From assembly GCF_000005505.3 (NCBI RefSeq), contig NC_016131.3:66054355-66118354 (forward strand): a stretch of 64,000 bases of DNA, read 5' to 3'. The notes beneath the pieces are model-generated. The model saw only the letters and a program-made list of their open reading frames with translations, searched no databases and was not told where the DNA came from. The DNA comes from Brachypodium distachyon. Lineage: Eukaryota; Streptophyta; Magnoliopsida; Poales; Poaceae. Positions 21,535-33,926 of the stretch are shown here, one piece after another. Position numbers and translations under genes: made by a program. How positions within the stretch are numbered: the stretch's first letter is position 1; every line of letters starts with the position of its first letter.

Positions 21535-23339
21535 ATGTCTCACTCAAGAGGATCGAGGTAGGCATTAATATTTTTCATGTTTCCTTCTTCTAAAGTTCAT
21601 ATATGATGCTATGATTATTGGTTGTTTTGTAATACGAGCCCTGCTCATATTCCCTACCGCTATGCAGGCAAAGCAGCTATTCAAGGTACAGGAGTCGTTC
21701 CAGGTATGGCCTTTATACTCCAACTCATTAATATGTTTGGCCCTCGCTCTATGTTTTGGAGTCAACACGTTTCTGTCTCTTATTTTAGGTGTATTTGTTG
21801 TATATCTTATATGTTAGGAGCCTGGATTCAAGTGATGTTGACAACCCTGGGAATAACCTTTTTGTTACTGGTTTGTCGTCTCGTTTAACGGATAGAGATC
21901 TGGAGAAGCACTTCTCTACTGAGGGAGAGGTAAACTTTTTGTAGAAATCTATCTGCAAAGGGAAACAGTGTACACATGAAAAAATTGGTAGCAATTCCAT
22001 AACTTAATGGATCACTAAATTAACCTTGCTGACTGCACCACAGGTGATTGATGCAAGCATAGTACTTGATCCATGGACAAGGGAATCCCGAGGGTTCGGG
22101 TTTGTTACCATGGCCACTCTTAAGGAGGCAGATCGCTGCATTAAATATCTGGACCGTTCAGTGTTGGAAGGTCGTGTCATTACTGTTGAGAAGGTATTGT
22201 CGCTCGATAGTTATTCTGTGATCTTTGACCATTTTCCTTCTACATGGAGTGCAATTTGTATGTAAATTTAGGCTGCTAAACTGAACCTTTGGGTGCTCTT
22301 CTCTTTTGAGATTTTGTTGACAGCAGCAGGTAGATGCCCGCAGCTGTTCTGCATGAAAAGACATACAACCTAACACCGAAACCATGCTACCTCAACCAAA
22401 GGGTTGTACACCCCACGTTATATATTTTCTGTATTAATTGTGTTACTCAGATTCGCAGTAATTTATTCAATCTTGCTTATGATGCAAGAAACAACAACTT
22501 ATTTTGTCTCCTTCCCACAGGCCAAGAGAAGACGAGGTCGAAACCCAACACCTGGAAGGTATCTTGGCACCAAGTCATCACGTGGTCAGTTTCTGTGACA
22601 TGATTTAGCTTTGACACCTTAGCAGCATTTATTTCCTTGAAAGTGAAGATAGTTAATCCTCCTATATCATCTATTGCTGACCATTGATAATTATATGGTT
22701 GTACCAGGACGAAGGTATTCCCTAAGCAGGTCCCCTGTTAGGAGAGACCGTTACAGGTCACGCTACTCTCCGGAGCGAGAACGTTCGTTTTCTCCTTACA
22801 GCAGAGGGCGGTCATACTCCCGACGTGACAGGCGAAGATCATACTCCTCCTATGAAAGGAGGGTATCCTACTCTCCCTATGGCAGGAGGAGATCGTACTC
22901 TCCCTCTGACAGGTCTGTCTCCCCATATGACAGGCGCAGGTCCTACTCTCCGTACTATAGGCGCAGGTCATACTCTCCCTATGACAAGCATCGGAACTCA
23001 CCTCGCCATGGCCATAGCCGCCGTTCAAGATCCCCACGGTGTTACAGAGGGTATAGGTCGCCTTCCTATGACTACCACCGTTCTGTTTCAGCATACCACA
23101 GCGGGCGCTATTCTCGGAGGGACAGAAGACACAGCTATTCTCCCAGTGTATCGCCGGGCAGGAGTTACTCCCGCAGCTGTTCTCTGGTGTCTGAAGAATC
23201 AGCGAGTTGTTCTCTGATCCCATTTGCGGAAAGCAATTCGTCATGCTGCAGGTCATCTGGCAAGAGGCGTTCCAGAGAAAGCTATGCTCACAGCCGCAGT
23301 TCGTACTCGAGGTCCGTCTCCAGGGAGCGCTCAGCCTGA
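21535..23339 (+). CDS. SR45A: SR45a/Tra2-like serine/arginine-rich splicing factor (338 aa)
   Basis: Coding exons: 21535-21557, 21668-21703, 21818-21929, 22044-22193, 22521-22584, 22708-23339 (1017 nt, in frame). The layout is RS-RRM-RS as in Transformer-2/SR45a: a short first RS domain (MSHSRGSR, YRSRSR), one RRM at residues 33-107 with RNP2 (LFVTGL) and RNP1 (RGFGFVTM), a basic linker (AKRRRGRNPTPGRY), and a long RS domain in the last exon with repeated SYSPY/RRR units. The nuclear protein selects splice sites through exonic enhancers and contacts U1-70K and U2AF in Arabidopsis. The leader intron of about 1.3 kb and the heat-shock element upstream suggest stress control. Arabidopsis SR45a makes truncated isoforms by alternative splicing; introns 22194-22520 and 21704-21817 are the places to look here. 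Confidence 0.9.
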
Positions 23340-25706
23340 GCTAGCGATTGATGTTTGAAGGCAGTACTGATGAAGCCACCGTGTTTCAGTTGTTCTGGAC
23401 TTATGTATTGACGATTTGCTATGTCCATGTTGTACCTGATACTGCTATGTTGTTAGTTAATTTCGTATCGATGTTGTATTACTGGTTCAGTCTAGAATCT
23501 GTATGATTGTTAGCTGTTGGCAGTGTAGTTCACCGGATATGTTAAATTAGTGGTCATATATGCATTTCCTATGTGGCTATGTGCTCCAGAATGCATCGTA
23601 CCTGGCTGGATGCAGGTTGTTTGGTTAACTGGCACTAAGACGAGTAAAATGTGGTCATACATGCTAATAAAAACTGTTTACATCCGACCTGCATGCTGTA
23701 CTCTGGTAAAGCCATACTACAGATGGTGTTGATTTTCGGAGAATACGGAGGCTAGACGTTCCTAAATGGAGTATGATCTAATGAAACTAATTTAGAGTAG
23801 GATTTTTCCATAAACTTGGCCGAGTTAGGACAAAATTAGAACTTCTTGCATTAGAAACACAGGCTGTAGATATCAACTATCATAACAACAGAGGCTGTAG
23901 CTATCAACTATCATAAAAACGAACCGCTTATCAAAACCTGATGATCTAATAAAACTTCAAACTAATTTACAGTCGTCTCAGTACAAAATTAGGACGTTTT
24001 GCATTAGAAAAACATATGCATAGCTATCAACTATCATAAGAACGAACCACTTATATATCAAAACCTGATGCTAATTTCTGAGAGTAAATCTCACATAATC
24101 ACGTTTTTCTGGATAAGTGAGATCTCACAAAGCAACATTTTTTGTTAATTTGCTCGGAAAACCACACGTTTTAAGTATGACTGTCTCAAGTGGCCCAAAA
24201 CAGAAGGTTAACCTGTTTTGAAGGTTTGCTTACATGTGGGCCCCACATGTCAGGTGTCACGTCGGTCAAAACCCCACCCGACACGTCAACTCGTCATGAC
24301 TTGTGTGGCATATCCTAGCGACAGTGTATCTGATAGTAGTATTTTGAGCCACTTGGCTAAAAGGGTAAAAATGGTTCTTCAACTTCATGTCATTTTACTT
24401 GATGCAATATTCTTTTTTTTTGGTACTTTATTTCCGGGTTTGTTGTGGAGAGTATTAGTCTGCACGCTCGTGGATTTGGTGGATTTATGGACGTGATGCA
24501 TATATAGATGGTTGTTCCATATATGTATCAACCATGATTATTTATGCAGGATATAGTTAGCAAATATGTTATCCTTCAACGCAATTTTGAAATAACATAG
24601 TAATATGAGCTCAACTCTTGGTCGTGTTTTATGAGGCAAGGTAATCTATAGTCCACTAATGAAAAGTTTAGGAGTATGATTTATATGTTTCAATCCGTGG
24701 GGTAGCATATGACAACCTAGTACTAGCCAAACATTTGGTGGAACTCTGACATGCAAAACTGACAATTCAAGACATAGTTGATTATCCAGTTGTGGATGTG
24801 TGTAGTTTCTGGTTCTAAGTGGATGTATAACCTTAACTGATTTTTATCAAAAAATTGGTATTCAAACAGTACAATAGAAATAAGGATATCTAATGAGCTT
24901 CTGTGATCTAGTTGGGAATTGTTGAAACATATGAGTCAAACACATATAGTGAATCATAAAAAAAAAGACAAAGGATCCTTAGGTGGAGTAGGCAGAGTGT
25001 AAAGATTAGTCTCACCTTTCCAATAAAGAAAGAGTTGCAGCACCTTACAATAGTTTGTACCCTTAACATCCTTAACTAATGCACGAGAGAACAGACAAAC
25101 ACATGCGATTACTCGACTCACCTCGCCATGCCATACATGTGAGTCGTGGAGCGAGCCGAACTCATCTCATTACATGTTTGAGATTTTTCATTGTAAAAGT
25201 AGAATCTTTAATAGTAGATGTGTTAATAATCCGATTATGGAGTCGATTTTCGATTACCCCACGACCTGACAGAGTGACTATGATTTGGTGAGCCATCAAC
25301 CCAAGACCGCAATCTCTAACTCTTGTCTCCTTTGTCTAGCTGGCGCCGTTCCAATGTGCGGCACGATGCTTATGCTTCTCTATCCTACGACCGCGTGCAC
25401 AGTTGTTCAGAGAAAAAGATTAGAGAAACACATCACTTGAGATCCAACACCAAAAGAAAAGGCACATATGGTTTTCAAGAAGAATCCTTAGGCACCTCCT
25501 TGCTTCCGACCTCACATAGAAACCAAAGGAAGAGAATGACCGCTGGGGAAAGCAATAGGCTTCCTGGAAAATAAAAAGAAGGGGAAAAAAGCGATTCATT
25601 CCTGCCTTCCCTTCGCCAAGCAGGCAAGCAAACGGAAGCAGACACCCGCAAACCACCCAGGAATTACTACCCGGGAGTCAAGCAACCAAGAATCTGTGCT
25701 CCATCC
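23340..25706. other. Gene-free stretch between SR45a and the membrane-protein gene
   Basis: 23340-23550 is the likely 3' UTR of SR45a. A tandem repeat follows at 23770-24075. The remaining bases are AT-rich with no credible frame. 25300-25706 is the upstream region of the next gene. Confidence 0.4.
23770..24075. repeat. Imperfect tandem repeat, ~70-135 bp units
   Basis: GCTGTAGATATCAACTATCA and its variants appear at about 23864, 23891 and 24009. Each is followed by AACGAACCGCTTATCAAAAC-like and CCTGATG strings, and preceded by ACAAAATTAGRAC and GCATTAGAAA strings. The block is AT-rich and non-coding. Confidence 0.7.
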
Positions 25707-26237
25707 ATGGCAGATCAGGACGCCGCCGAGATGGGCCCGCCGGCGTGGCCCCCTTGGACCTCCCTCCTGCTCCGGGCCATGAGCAAGCGTCGGACCTGGG
25801 TCGCCCTCTTCCTCGCCGTCTACGCCGCGCTGCTCTGCTCGTCGTGGAGCCTCCTCGGGTCCGTGCGCGCCTGGTACTACGCCGCGGTGGGCGGGGCGCA
25901 CCCTGCGGCGGCGGTGGCGTGGCCCGCGGCGCTATACGCGTCGGTGATGTACGGCGCGGTGTTCGGGCTGCTGTCCATGGGGGCCGCGCTGGCCGTCGCG
26001 GCGCCCGCCATGCTGGTGACCTGGATCACGGTGCTCGTGCTGCTGGCGTTCGCGGGGAAGCCCAGGAGGTCGCTGGTCGCCGAGGGGCGGCGCGCCACGG
26101 CCGACATCGCGCGGCTCGCGCTCCGCGTGCTGCTGCGCGAGGGCAACGCCGTCGCCGCGCTCTGCGCCGCCGCCAGCTTCACCGCCCTGCTCCTCGGCCG
26201 CCGCGACGACGGCGAGGCGGCGGCGGCCGGCAGCTGA
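25707..26237 (+). CDS. Small multi-span membrane protein of unknown function (176 aa)
   Basis: Single exon with very high GC at codon third positions, typical of grass intronless genes, and an abrupt end at TGA. The start is the first ATG after a purine-rich leader (ATCCATGGC). Seen: N-terminal PPAWPPWTSLLLRAMSKRR, then hydrophobic segments at about 29-50, 72-95 and 96-115, a basic stretch (GKPRRSLVAEGRR), an amphipathic helix, and a last hydrophobic segment at about 147-164. No signal peptide and no catalytic motif are evident. I do not recognise the family. The position-dependent composition and intact length make it a real gene. Confidence 0.7.
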   Translation: MADQDAAEMGPPAWPPWTSLLLRAMSKRRTWVALFLAVYAALLCSSWSLLGSVRAWYYAAVGGAHPAAAVAWPAALYASVMYGAVFGLLSMGAALAVAAPAMLVTWITVLVLLAFAGKPRRSLVAEGRRATADIARLALRVLLREGNAVAALCAAASFTALLLGRRDDGEAAAAGS

Positions 26238-28092
26238 ATTGGTGCTTCTTTTTAGAGAAAAGCTGATCTGATGCTTTCCATTATTTACACTTGTCTTGTA
26301 GTAGTAGTGTTTTTCTTTTATCTGCAGTTAATTTTTCAACGTAATCCCTGTCCGAATGCAGCCGTTTGTATACCATGATTTTGGGGGTTTCATTTTTGCC
26401 ATTTCTCCTCCTTTTTATATGGTGTTACTACTCCACTTACTAGAGGTTAATTGTCGAGCATACATAACTACGGAGTACATTATTCAATCAACCGATTAGC
26501 TGCGCAGGGGCGAGGCGATGCCCTCTTTGATTTGGCTTTGCCGTGTGAGTGAAGATGGCATCGTTTCGACAGCTAGAAAGCAGAGCGTGGCTTGAGCAGA
26601 AGCTACTGGGCGTGGGAGGACAGTTTTTTTTCTTTTTACGAGCGATGCGTGGGAGGACAGTTGGCGACTTGCGAGTACTCTCCGGTCTTCTATTTTGTGG
26701 GGCTCCGGTCAAGCAGGATCACGTTGTGGCGGGCCGCAAATTGGCTAGACGGCAGGCCAAAACGAACCCCGCGCTCGGAGCCAGCGGTGCATCAAGCCCT
26801 TCATCTACTATTGGGCCTGTTGGGCTCGATATCAGTTTTGATATGGGACGGAAAGAGTACGTGATAAAATCACAAAAATTTGAACAAACAAAGCCAAAAT
26901 TCTACCAGAGTAGCGAACCGAGCGTAGTTTATATGGTCTGACTCTTGTGGTGGAACCAGGCCACTCTCTTTCAAGTCTTAGATTTAACATATATGTTCAC
27001 ATTTACCTGGATTTGTTTCAAGGTCTGCTCCTGAACTTCTGAGAAGCTCAATTCTAGTCCTCCCATCAGTGTGAAAGAAATCAAGCTACTGGTTCAGTGG
27101 TTCTGTTGTGGCTAAGAGCCTAAGATTGAAGCAGAACTTTCTGACGGCTCAAAAAGTGATTACAATCAACACCGACTTCTCTTGATCTGTTCAGCTCTAT
27201 TCAAAACGTGCAAGCCTGCAGTAGAGTTACCACTCCTATTGCACGTCGTTCAGCCGTCGTTTGCTGTTACGGCTTTCTTACTTTCATCAGCTCTCCCTCC
27301 CAACCAAACACAGACAGACGTACACCTACTGGTTCTGCTAGGCGATGCCGGAATCAACCGCGGGAAACTCCCCGTGGTTGCCTGCGAACCAGGCACACCG
27401 CACACCCAATCTTTAATCCTGGGAAGCTTCCCTGGTCCTGATATAAAACAATCTCATAGATTATCAAGCGGTTCTTCTCCCTGTCGGCAAAGCCGGAGGA
27501 GAAGCAGGAACATTGGCACGATGTCATCTGTATGCTTGTTCCCCATCCAGATACAAATTACTCCAACAAGTCCAAAAATCGTAGCAAATATCAGAAGTCC
27601 AAACATCGTAACTGGTAAAGCAGTGGCAAGTCGAAGCAAAATTCCAGGACATCGTGTGGCTGGTACAAAACGTAACAAGTCTGAATGGTACAACAACTAA
27701 TCCAACACGGTAGTTCATAGAGCAACAACAATACAATGGGGGCAAAGCTAAACAGGAAAAATGCCAAGAAACATTGGAACTGGGTACATTATTACAAAAA
27801 TGTGTGTCCAAGCCCAGTCAAAATGGTATAGTACACATATCCATGCTGGCCAGTTGGGCTAAGCTTACGCTGAAATGTTGTTCCTCAGATATGAAGACAG
27901 TTGAGAGCGGGTCGCTTTTCCTCAAGCTTTCAGTTCTGTAATTGGTCCCGTGCAGTGGAATCTGCACTGAAAGCATAATAGGAACGCCAGGTCTGCAGAT
28001 ATTTTGAACAATATAGAATCTGCACTGTACCGTGGGTTTCACAGTCTGGCATCAAACATGTATGTACACTCAAACTGGTGGACGTTTTAGAT
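26238..28092. other. Gene-free stretch; right part is the 3' flank of COI2
   Basis: About 27450-28092 is probably 3' UTR of the leftward COI2 gene. A minus-strand frame at 27696-27454 has a hydrophobic stretch but no family signature and sits in that UTR. 26480-26870 is moderately GC-rich with no recognisable product. Confidence 0.4.
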
Positions 28093-30748
28093 TCAAACTG
28101 ATGGATAGAGGGGAATTACGGACTGAGGGCAATCTGTCCTCGCCCCGGCCAGAGAGTAGTATGCCAGAATCTGTGCCTGGCCCTCTGGGCAAGGCTCATC
28201 TTGTTTAGGTGCAATAAATTCGATGTTCCAAAAGGGTCGTACCATCGCCATGAGATCAGTGCCAGTCGAAGATGCCTTGTATCCCTGCACCCATAGATAT
28301 CTGAGTGACTTGAGCTGTAACGCAGCAACGGCCAATGCACGTTCACTAAAACAGCAACTTCTTAGCTCCAATTTCTGCAAGCTTGGGCATCCTCTTGAGA
28401 ATGCTAGCAGTCCATCATCAGATTCCCCAACATTCCCAAGCAACATGTAGCGGACGGTCTTACTAAATTCACCAACATAGGAAAGACCAACATCTGATAA
28501 AGCTCCAGGTCTCACATAGAATGCAAACCTCCGGAGTTTGGTGCAGCCTCTCAGCAAAGCACGAACACCGATGTCAAGGGGCAATTCAGTTATATGCAGT
28601 TCTCTATCAAGCAGGACAAGTCGGAAATCGTTAAGGTTTTTGCTGAACGAACCAATGGCCTCAAGACCAGCATTTGTAATGTCAGACACATGAACCGCCC
28701 AGTACTCCAAATCAGGGCAGCCTTCAGCTACAGCCCTCAATCCCACCTGTGTGACCCTACCATGTTCGTCCTCAAGACCTCCTTGGTCATCATCCCCCCT
28801 CTCTACTCTGAGTCTCTGCAATTTCTTGCAGGTCCGTGCAACAACTTCTAATCCTCGATCTCCTATCACATCTCTCACCTGTTCATACACACAAGGAAAA
28901 ACAAATCATCAACACATCATGTTTCAAATATCATATTTACTATCCAAACTCGAAACAGTAGACATAGCAAAAACACATGTAAATGATATGCCAAAAAATA
29001 CCTCCAAAACTTCTAGATTAGGGCAGCGCTGAACTATTTGGCAGTGATCCTCTGTGGTAAGGAATGTGAACTGAAGGTCTAACTTCTTGATTGCAGCACC
29101 ATATGGAAATAGTATCTGCATCTCATTTGTTCCCATGTAGAGCAAACTCAAGCGGTGTAGCGAAGGAGGGAAATAGTAGTTTCCGTAATTTCTACTCTCC
29201 CCACCTTGATCCTGATCCTCAAAGGAACCACCGGCGAAGTCTTGTAGTGTTTGTGCTGTACGGAACAAATCGACCAGGTCAGACATGAAGCAGTCGCTGA
29301 TCTTCAGAGTTTTCAGCCTTCGGCAATTGCGCACAAGGAGGACAAGATATGCTGGTGACACTCTGAGATCCGTCAAAAAGAAATTCAGTGTCTCAAGGAC
29401 AGTATTGCTGGTAGCAAGCTCGTGAAGCCATTCATCATTTTCTTTCTCAGCAATCGAGCTTTCTTCAAGGAACAATGTTTCCAGTTTTCTGCACATGACA
29501 AGAAACATGTCTAGTTAAAAACTAGTAGCCTATGAAGGTATGCTCCTACTAAAAATCTACAGACTATTCTGATTGTATGTTTTGGTCAAAACTATCTGAA
29601 CCAAGTATCAGATCTGTATATTTTCTTTGTCTTCATCTTTTCTCTTATAAAGATCTTTTTCTCTTATAAAGATCTGAGATGGTGACAGCGCCTAGTTCCC
29701 CTCTTGAGCTCCAGGAAATTATCACAACGATCATCCATTCAATGTGTGTATGCATATGTATCACGATATTTTGAACAGTTGATTCAATAGGTGCATTTCT
29801 TGACATTTTTTACATTTTGCCCAAAGTTGGGTGCTGATGGTTAAACAACTCATGCGATACAAATAAAACTTCCGTAGCAGCCTAGTATTTAGCTAGTGAA
29901 CCAAACAAGTTATGCAAAGTCCTCGTCCGCTATAAAAACTAGAATTAAGGCAGTTAAACTCTACATTTCCTTATTCATATTCCAAAGCAAGAACTCTCCC
30001 CAAATTCCAAATAGTACCAAGATGGTTTACATCATGTACGTTGCATGCCCTTACCTTCATTTACTCAGGGAAATAAAATCCCACTTATCTATTTACCCTT
30101 CAAAAACATCTCATCAACAGAAAAACACCATTTCCAAAATGAAAAAAAAACATGAAATAGCAAGCTGAAACTGGGATGGACCAAAACAAGGCGAAAAACT
30201 AAGTAGTAACAAGCGACAAGTAAAATCAACAAATTAAAACGGGAGAGGATAAATTACTTGCAGCAACGGGCGAGGAGAGCAAGGGAGGGCGTGGAGAAGC
30301 CGGAGCATCGGTCGAGCTTGAGCGACACAAGCATGTGCGCCTTGGCGCGGACGAGAACGTCGAGGTCGTCGTCGGACACAATCATCCGGCGGAGGTGGAG
30401 CACCTTGAGGAAATGGAAGGAGGCCGATAGCTGCCGGATCCAGGGCGAGGCGGAGCCGCCCCAGTCCTCGGGGATGAGGTTGAACATGGAGGCCCGGGGC
30501 TTGGCCTTAAGCTTGAGGGACTCGAGGCATGGGAAGCGACCGAAGAGGCGGTCGGGCGTGGTGGAGTAGGCCATGGCCACCGTGACGTGCTTCCGGCTGA
30601 GCGCGTCGACCCGGTTCCAGTGGCGACACACGAGCGAGATGGCGTCGCGGTCCCAGGGGTCCTCCACGCACCCCATCACCAGCCCTAGCGCCACGTCCGG
30701 GATCCCGAAGCTCATCGTCCTCCCCAGCTGCCGCTGGTCGCCGCCCAT
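28093..30748 (-). CDS. COI2: COI2-type F-box jasmonate receptor (587 aa)
   Basis: Three exons: 30748-30258, 29488-29002, 28878-28093 (1764 nt), the exon layout of plant COI1 genes. The product has an N-terminal F-box (about 16-57) followed by leucine-rich repeats to the C-terminus (ILAYYSLAGARTDC). Inositol-phosphate and JA-Ile contact residues of COI1 are kept in KAKPRASMFN, RLRVERGDDD, DFRLVLLDRE, RRFAFYVRPG and LRYLWVQGY. The receptor joins the SCF ubiquitin ligase in the nucleus and targets JAZ repressors when bound to JA-Ile. The residue matching Arabidopsis COI1 Tyr386 is His389 (EYWAVHVSDITN), a mark of the grass COI2 clade as opposed to COI1a/b. The gene is intact. Confidence 0.95.
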
Positions 30749-32157
30749 AACAGGGGAGCCCGCCGGCGCCGCCTCCCGATCTGCCTCGTCTCGGTCTGCT
30801 CCGCCGCGGATTTCAACGGATTGGGGTTGGGCGCGGTGGTGGGGCGGGCGGGGTGTGGAGTAGAAGCGGATGGGGAATTTGGAATGGGGAAATTTTAGGG
30901 GTTCCGGTCGTCCGGACGACGCGAACAGGCCTTTTTCTTCGGGTGTTGTGCGGCTACGCGATGGGGGCGGAGCTGGGCCTGGCCGTCACTGTGCTGCGGC
31001 TCCGCCAATAGGGGTGGCCGACGCCCGAATCGTGCTGACACCTGGGGCCGCGGACGCAGATATTTTTCCGCCTATCTTATCTCCGTACGCCTCGGCCTTG
31101 CCTTCCTCCATCAGCTGGTCGGTTTTTGCCCGATCTAGGGCTTTTACGATTACCTCTGTCTGCGCATCACAGGAGATGGCCAAGGCGACGCCAGAAATAG
31201 AAATCTTCAAGACGGCAAATATCTATGGCATGCAACACTTGTACTGTTCTGTTATGATCCGTATCATGGTGCGAGCGAGGTGGAGATATGTACTCCATCT
31301 TTAGTCCATCTTTAGTCCATCTTTAATAATATCTTTTGCGTGGACTTTTGCTTACACATTTATAATCTCTGTGAAGGATAAGCAAAGTCTCATGGAAATA
31401 AAAGACAAACAATAAATTTAACAAACATGAGATAAGTATCCGCTTACAATTTTTTATGCCATGTTTAATTGAGATTGATTAGGGTGGCAATGCATAGTCT
31501 CTTAGATGTTGTCTTTCCACACAACAAATACACATACCAGCTCCCAATGCATCGTCCATTAGTATTGTATCTAAATTCTAAAATACTCCCTCTGTTCCTA
31601 AATACTTGTCGTGGTTTCAGTGCAAATTAGTATTTGTTATTAATAGCTTTGCGAGAGAGATTTTAATGTATTTGTGTTGGTTCTGTGAAGATACAATATC
31701 TTATAAGAGACTGTTTTCTCGTTAATTATGTGTCATGTAGACATATTGCTGACGTGGATGCTTAATATACATTCGGTGAGGTCTAAATCCGGTTGAACCC
31801 AACCCGTGGAAACTGGCCATTATCCACCTAGTTCATTTGCCTTCAATAACCGGAACTTATTGACAATGCTAGTACAAATTAATGAACATGCGGTTTAGAC
31901 AGTTTTTATATCAACACCCCTCTATGTAGCGGTTCTAGGGCATGTTAAGAGTGTGTACCTTCGGAGTACTCATGCTAGGGCTAACATTTTGGTTACTACC
32001 CTGATACTAGGACCTAGAAAATCTAGACGCCTTAGGTCCAAGAAACCCATTTTCTTTGTGAAACAAAAGCTGATGTTGGTTGGCTTGGATCCCCAAACTA
32101 CAGTTATTGGTTGTGCGGGTGTTTGCTAGCACCCGCGCGCTAGAAACGTGGGAACTA

Positions 32158-32232
32158 GCAGGATAATGGAATTGATGGGCTCAACAAGATGGGAGAAGTA
32201 GCAGGATAATGGAATTGATGGGCTAAACAAGT
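32158..32232. repeat. 43-bp tandem duplication, two copies (second partial)
   Basis: AGCAGGATAATGGAATTGAT followed by GGGCTCAACAAG appears at about 32158 and again at about 32201 with a single base change over the shared part. Near identity suggests a recent duplication. Confidence 0.75.
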
Positions 32233-32799
32233 CAGCTGGGTATAGATTTGTTAGGACTTAGGATGTCAACTTAAACCACAAAGGTGGACCCCTCTAGGAA
32301 CTCCAAACCAAGCTTGAAATAACCAGGACCATACAAGCCATATGTCTTGGAGCTTAAAACCTGCAGAAGTCAAAACAAAGACAAGATGCGGGCATGCATT
32401 GAGGAATCGTAAAACAAAAAATATCTATTTTAGGCACTTGCACCCTTAAAATGTCTTCCGCGGTAGAGGGAAATATTTTTGTTAAACGATGAGCATGGTT
32501 GCTAAAAGTGGGGTTGACTAAGCACGACGGAACACAACGACCACCAAACCTAGGCTCCTAAAAGAGAGAAGAAATGGATAATTGATATTCCAAAAGTTTG
32601 ACCAAAACTAAGTCCAAAACATGTGTTTTGACTTTTGATGCACCAAAACGATATTGTGTTAAGAGAACAATATCCGTGGGAGGTGGAACCGTGGGGGCAG
32701 AACTTCACCCATTGGACTCCAAATCTTGGTGCTCAGCTTAAAATGTACTCCCTTAATCCAGGTTTACAAAACCATTTCTCAAAAATTTAAAATTCAAGA

Positions 32800-32964
32800 T
32801 CATAAGGCTTCTCTCACATGTCTCCCTCAATGGTGTGACATGAATTCCGTGTTTACACTTCAACATTAACTCCCTCATACTAGCGTAAAAATGACTAAAC
32901 GAAGGGAGTTAATGTTGACGGAAACAGGTGAGAGAACGGAGACATGTGAGAGAAGCCTTATGAT
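32800..32964. repeat. Inverted repeat, possible MITE or hairpin
   Basis: ATCATAAGGCTTCTCTCACA (continuing TGTCTCC) at 32800-32826 has its complement at 32938-32964. Inner strings ATTAACTCCCT and AGGGAGTTAAT are also inverted. The arms total about 45 bp with mismatches between. No target duplication was found. Confidence 0.6.
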
Positions 32965-33307
32965 ATCAGAGTAAAACACTAGTGTAATTCTGTTTATACT
33001 ATTGTTTTACTCTGATACCAATGTTTCATCTTGATATTATTGGTGTTTTAACATTAAATCAACATTTTCGTTGATTATAAGAATTATAAGTCAGCCATTA
33101 TTTTTTCGTTGATACTAATATTATTCTGGAAAATGGTTTTAAAATCTGAGTCTGGCTGACATGACACAAGCAAGATGGTGGCCTGTTACTTGATTAACCG
33201 GTGGCAGTATTGCATGGATTGCAAGTTTAGCATGTGCATCAATTCCCTGTTGCTCCTTTCCTTGAACAAAAAATGTCGTGAAGATTTGGATGTATTTAAA
33301 CATGACT

Positions 33308-33333
33308 TTGTGTGTGTGTGTATATATATATAG
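33308..33333. repeat. TG/TA microsatellite
   Basis: A run of TG dinucleotides passes directly into a run of TA dinucleotides. Such compound repeats are often length-variable. Confidence 0.85.
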
Positions 33334-33926
33334 ATGTTCCACACAGCATGGGAGCAAACTGTGCAGGTGAGCGACCAATTGTTGACGATCAGCAAACTGA
33401 ACGGAACCTCACGTAACTCTTGTGCACGAAGTAAGTAAGGAAGGCGCACAAGTTGCGTGCACCCGTGCTGTGCAGGTGCAGTGGACAAGTTGCGGCATGT
33501 GAGGTAGTCATCGAACAGTGATCTGTTAGCGATAAAGATGTCAGGGGGTGGCCCGTGGCCGAGTGGGTGCGTACGTAGCGCTGGAATCTGGATAGGTTAA
33601 GCCTACCTCAGGGAATCCATCCTTGGCATGGGCTGGATCCGTCCATAGATTTGATGTGATGTGTACAAAAGAGGACTTGGATCGGAAACAATTGCCCTTG
33701 CTTAACTGTCGATCCTCCACCTTTTCTCTTAAATATGAGGTAACCAATGGGCGACGCTTTCTGGACCATCACGTTAATTAACCGGAACGCAACGGAACCT
33801 TCTCGACTCACACAACCAACGACGGTGGCAGAGCCATCGTCTCAATTTTAACTACGGGTTTACTGTACTAGCATAGTCTGAACGAGACAGTCGCCCGCGC
33901 TCTGTTAAGAGATCAGATCGCTAATA

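Noticed and set aside
22738..23256. Minus-strand frame of 172 codons
   Set aside because: Antisense of the repetitive RS exon of SR45a; repetition keeps other frames open.
27454..27696. Minus-strand frame with a hydrophobic segment downstream of COI2
   Set aside because: It lies in the expected 3' UTR, has no homology I recognise and no sign of codon bias.
30986..31210. Minus-strand frame of 74 codons upstream of COI2
   Set aside because: Plausible composition but no motif, no exon partners and a position in the COI2 upstream region; not enough for a gene call.
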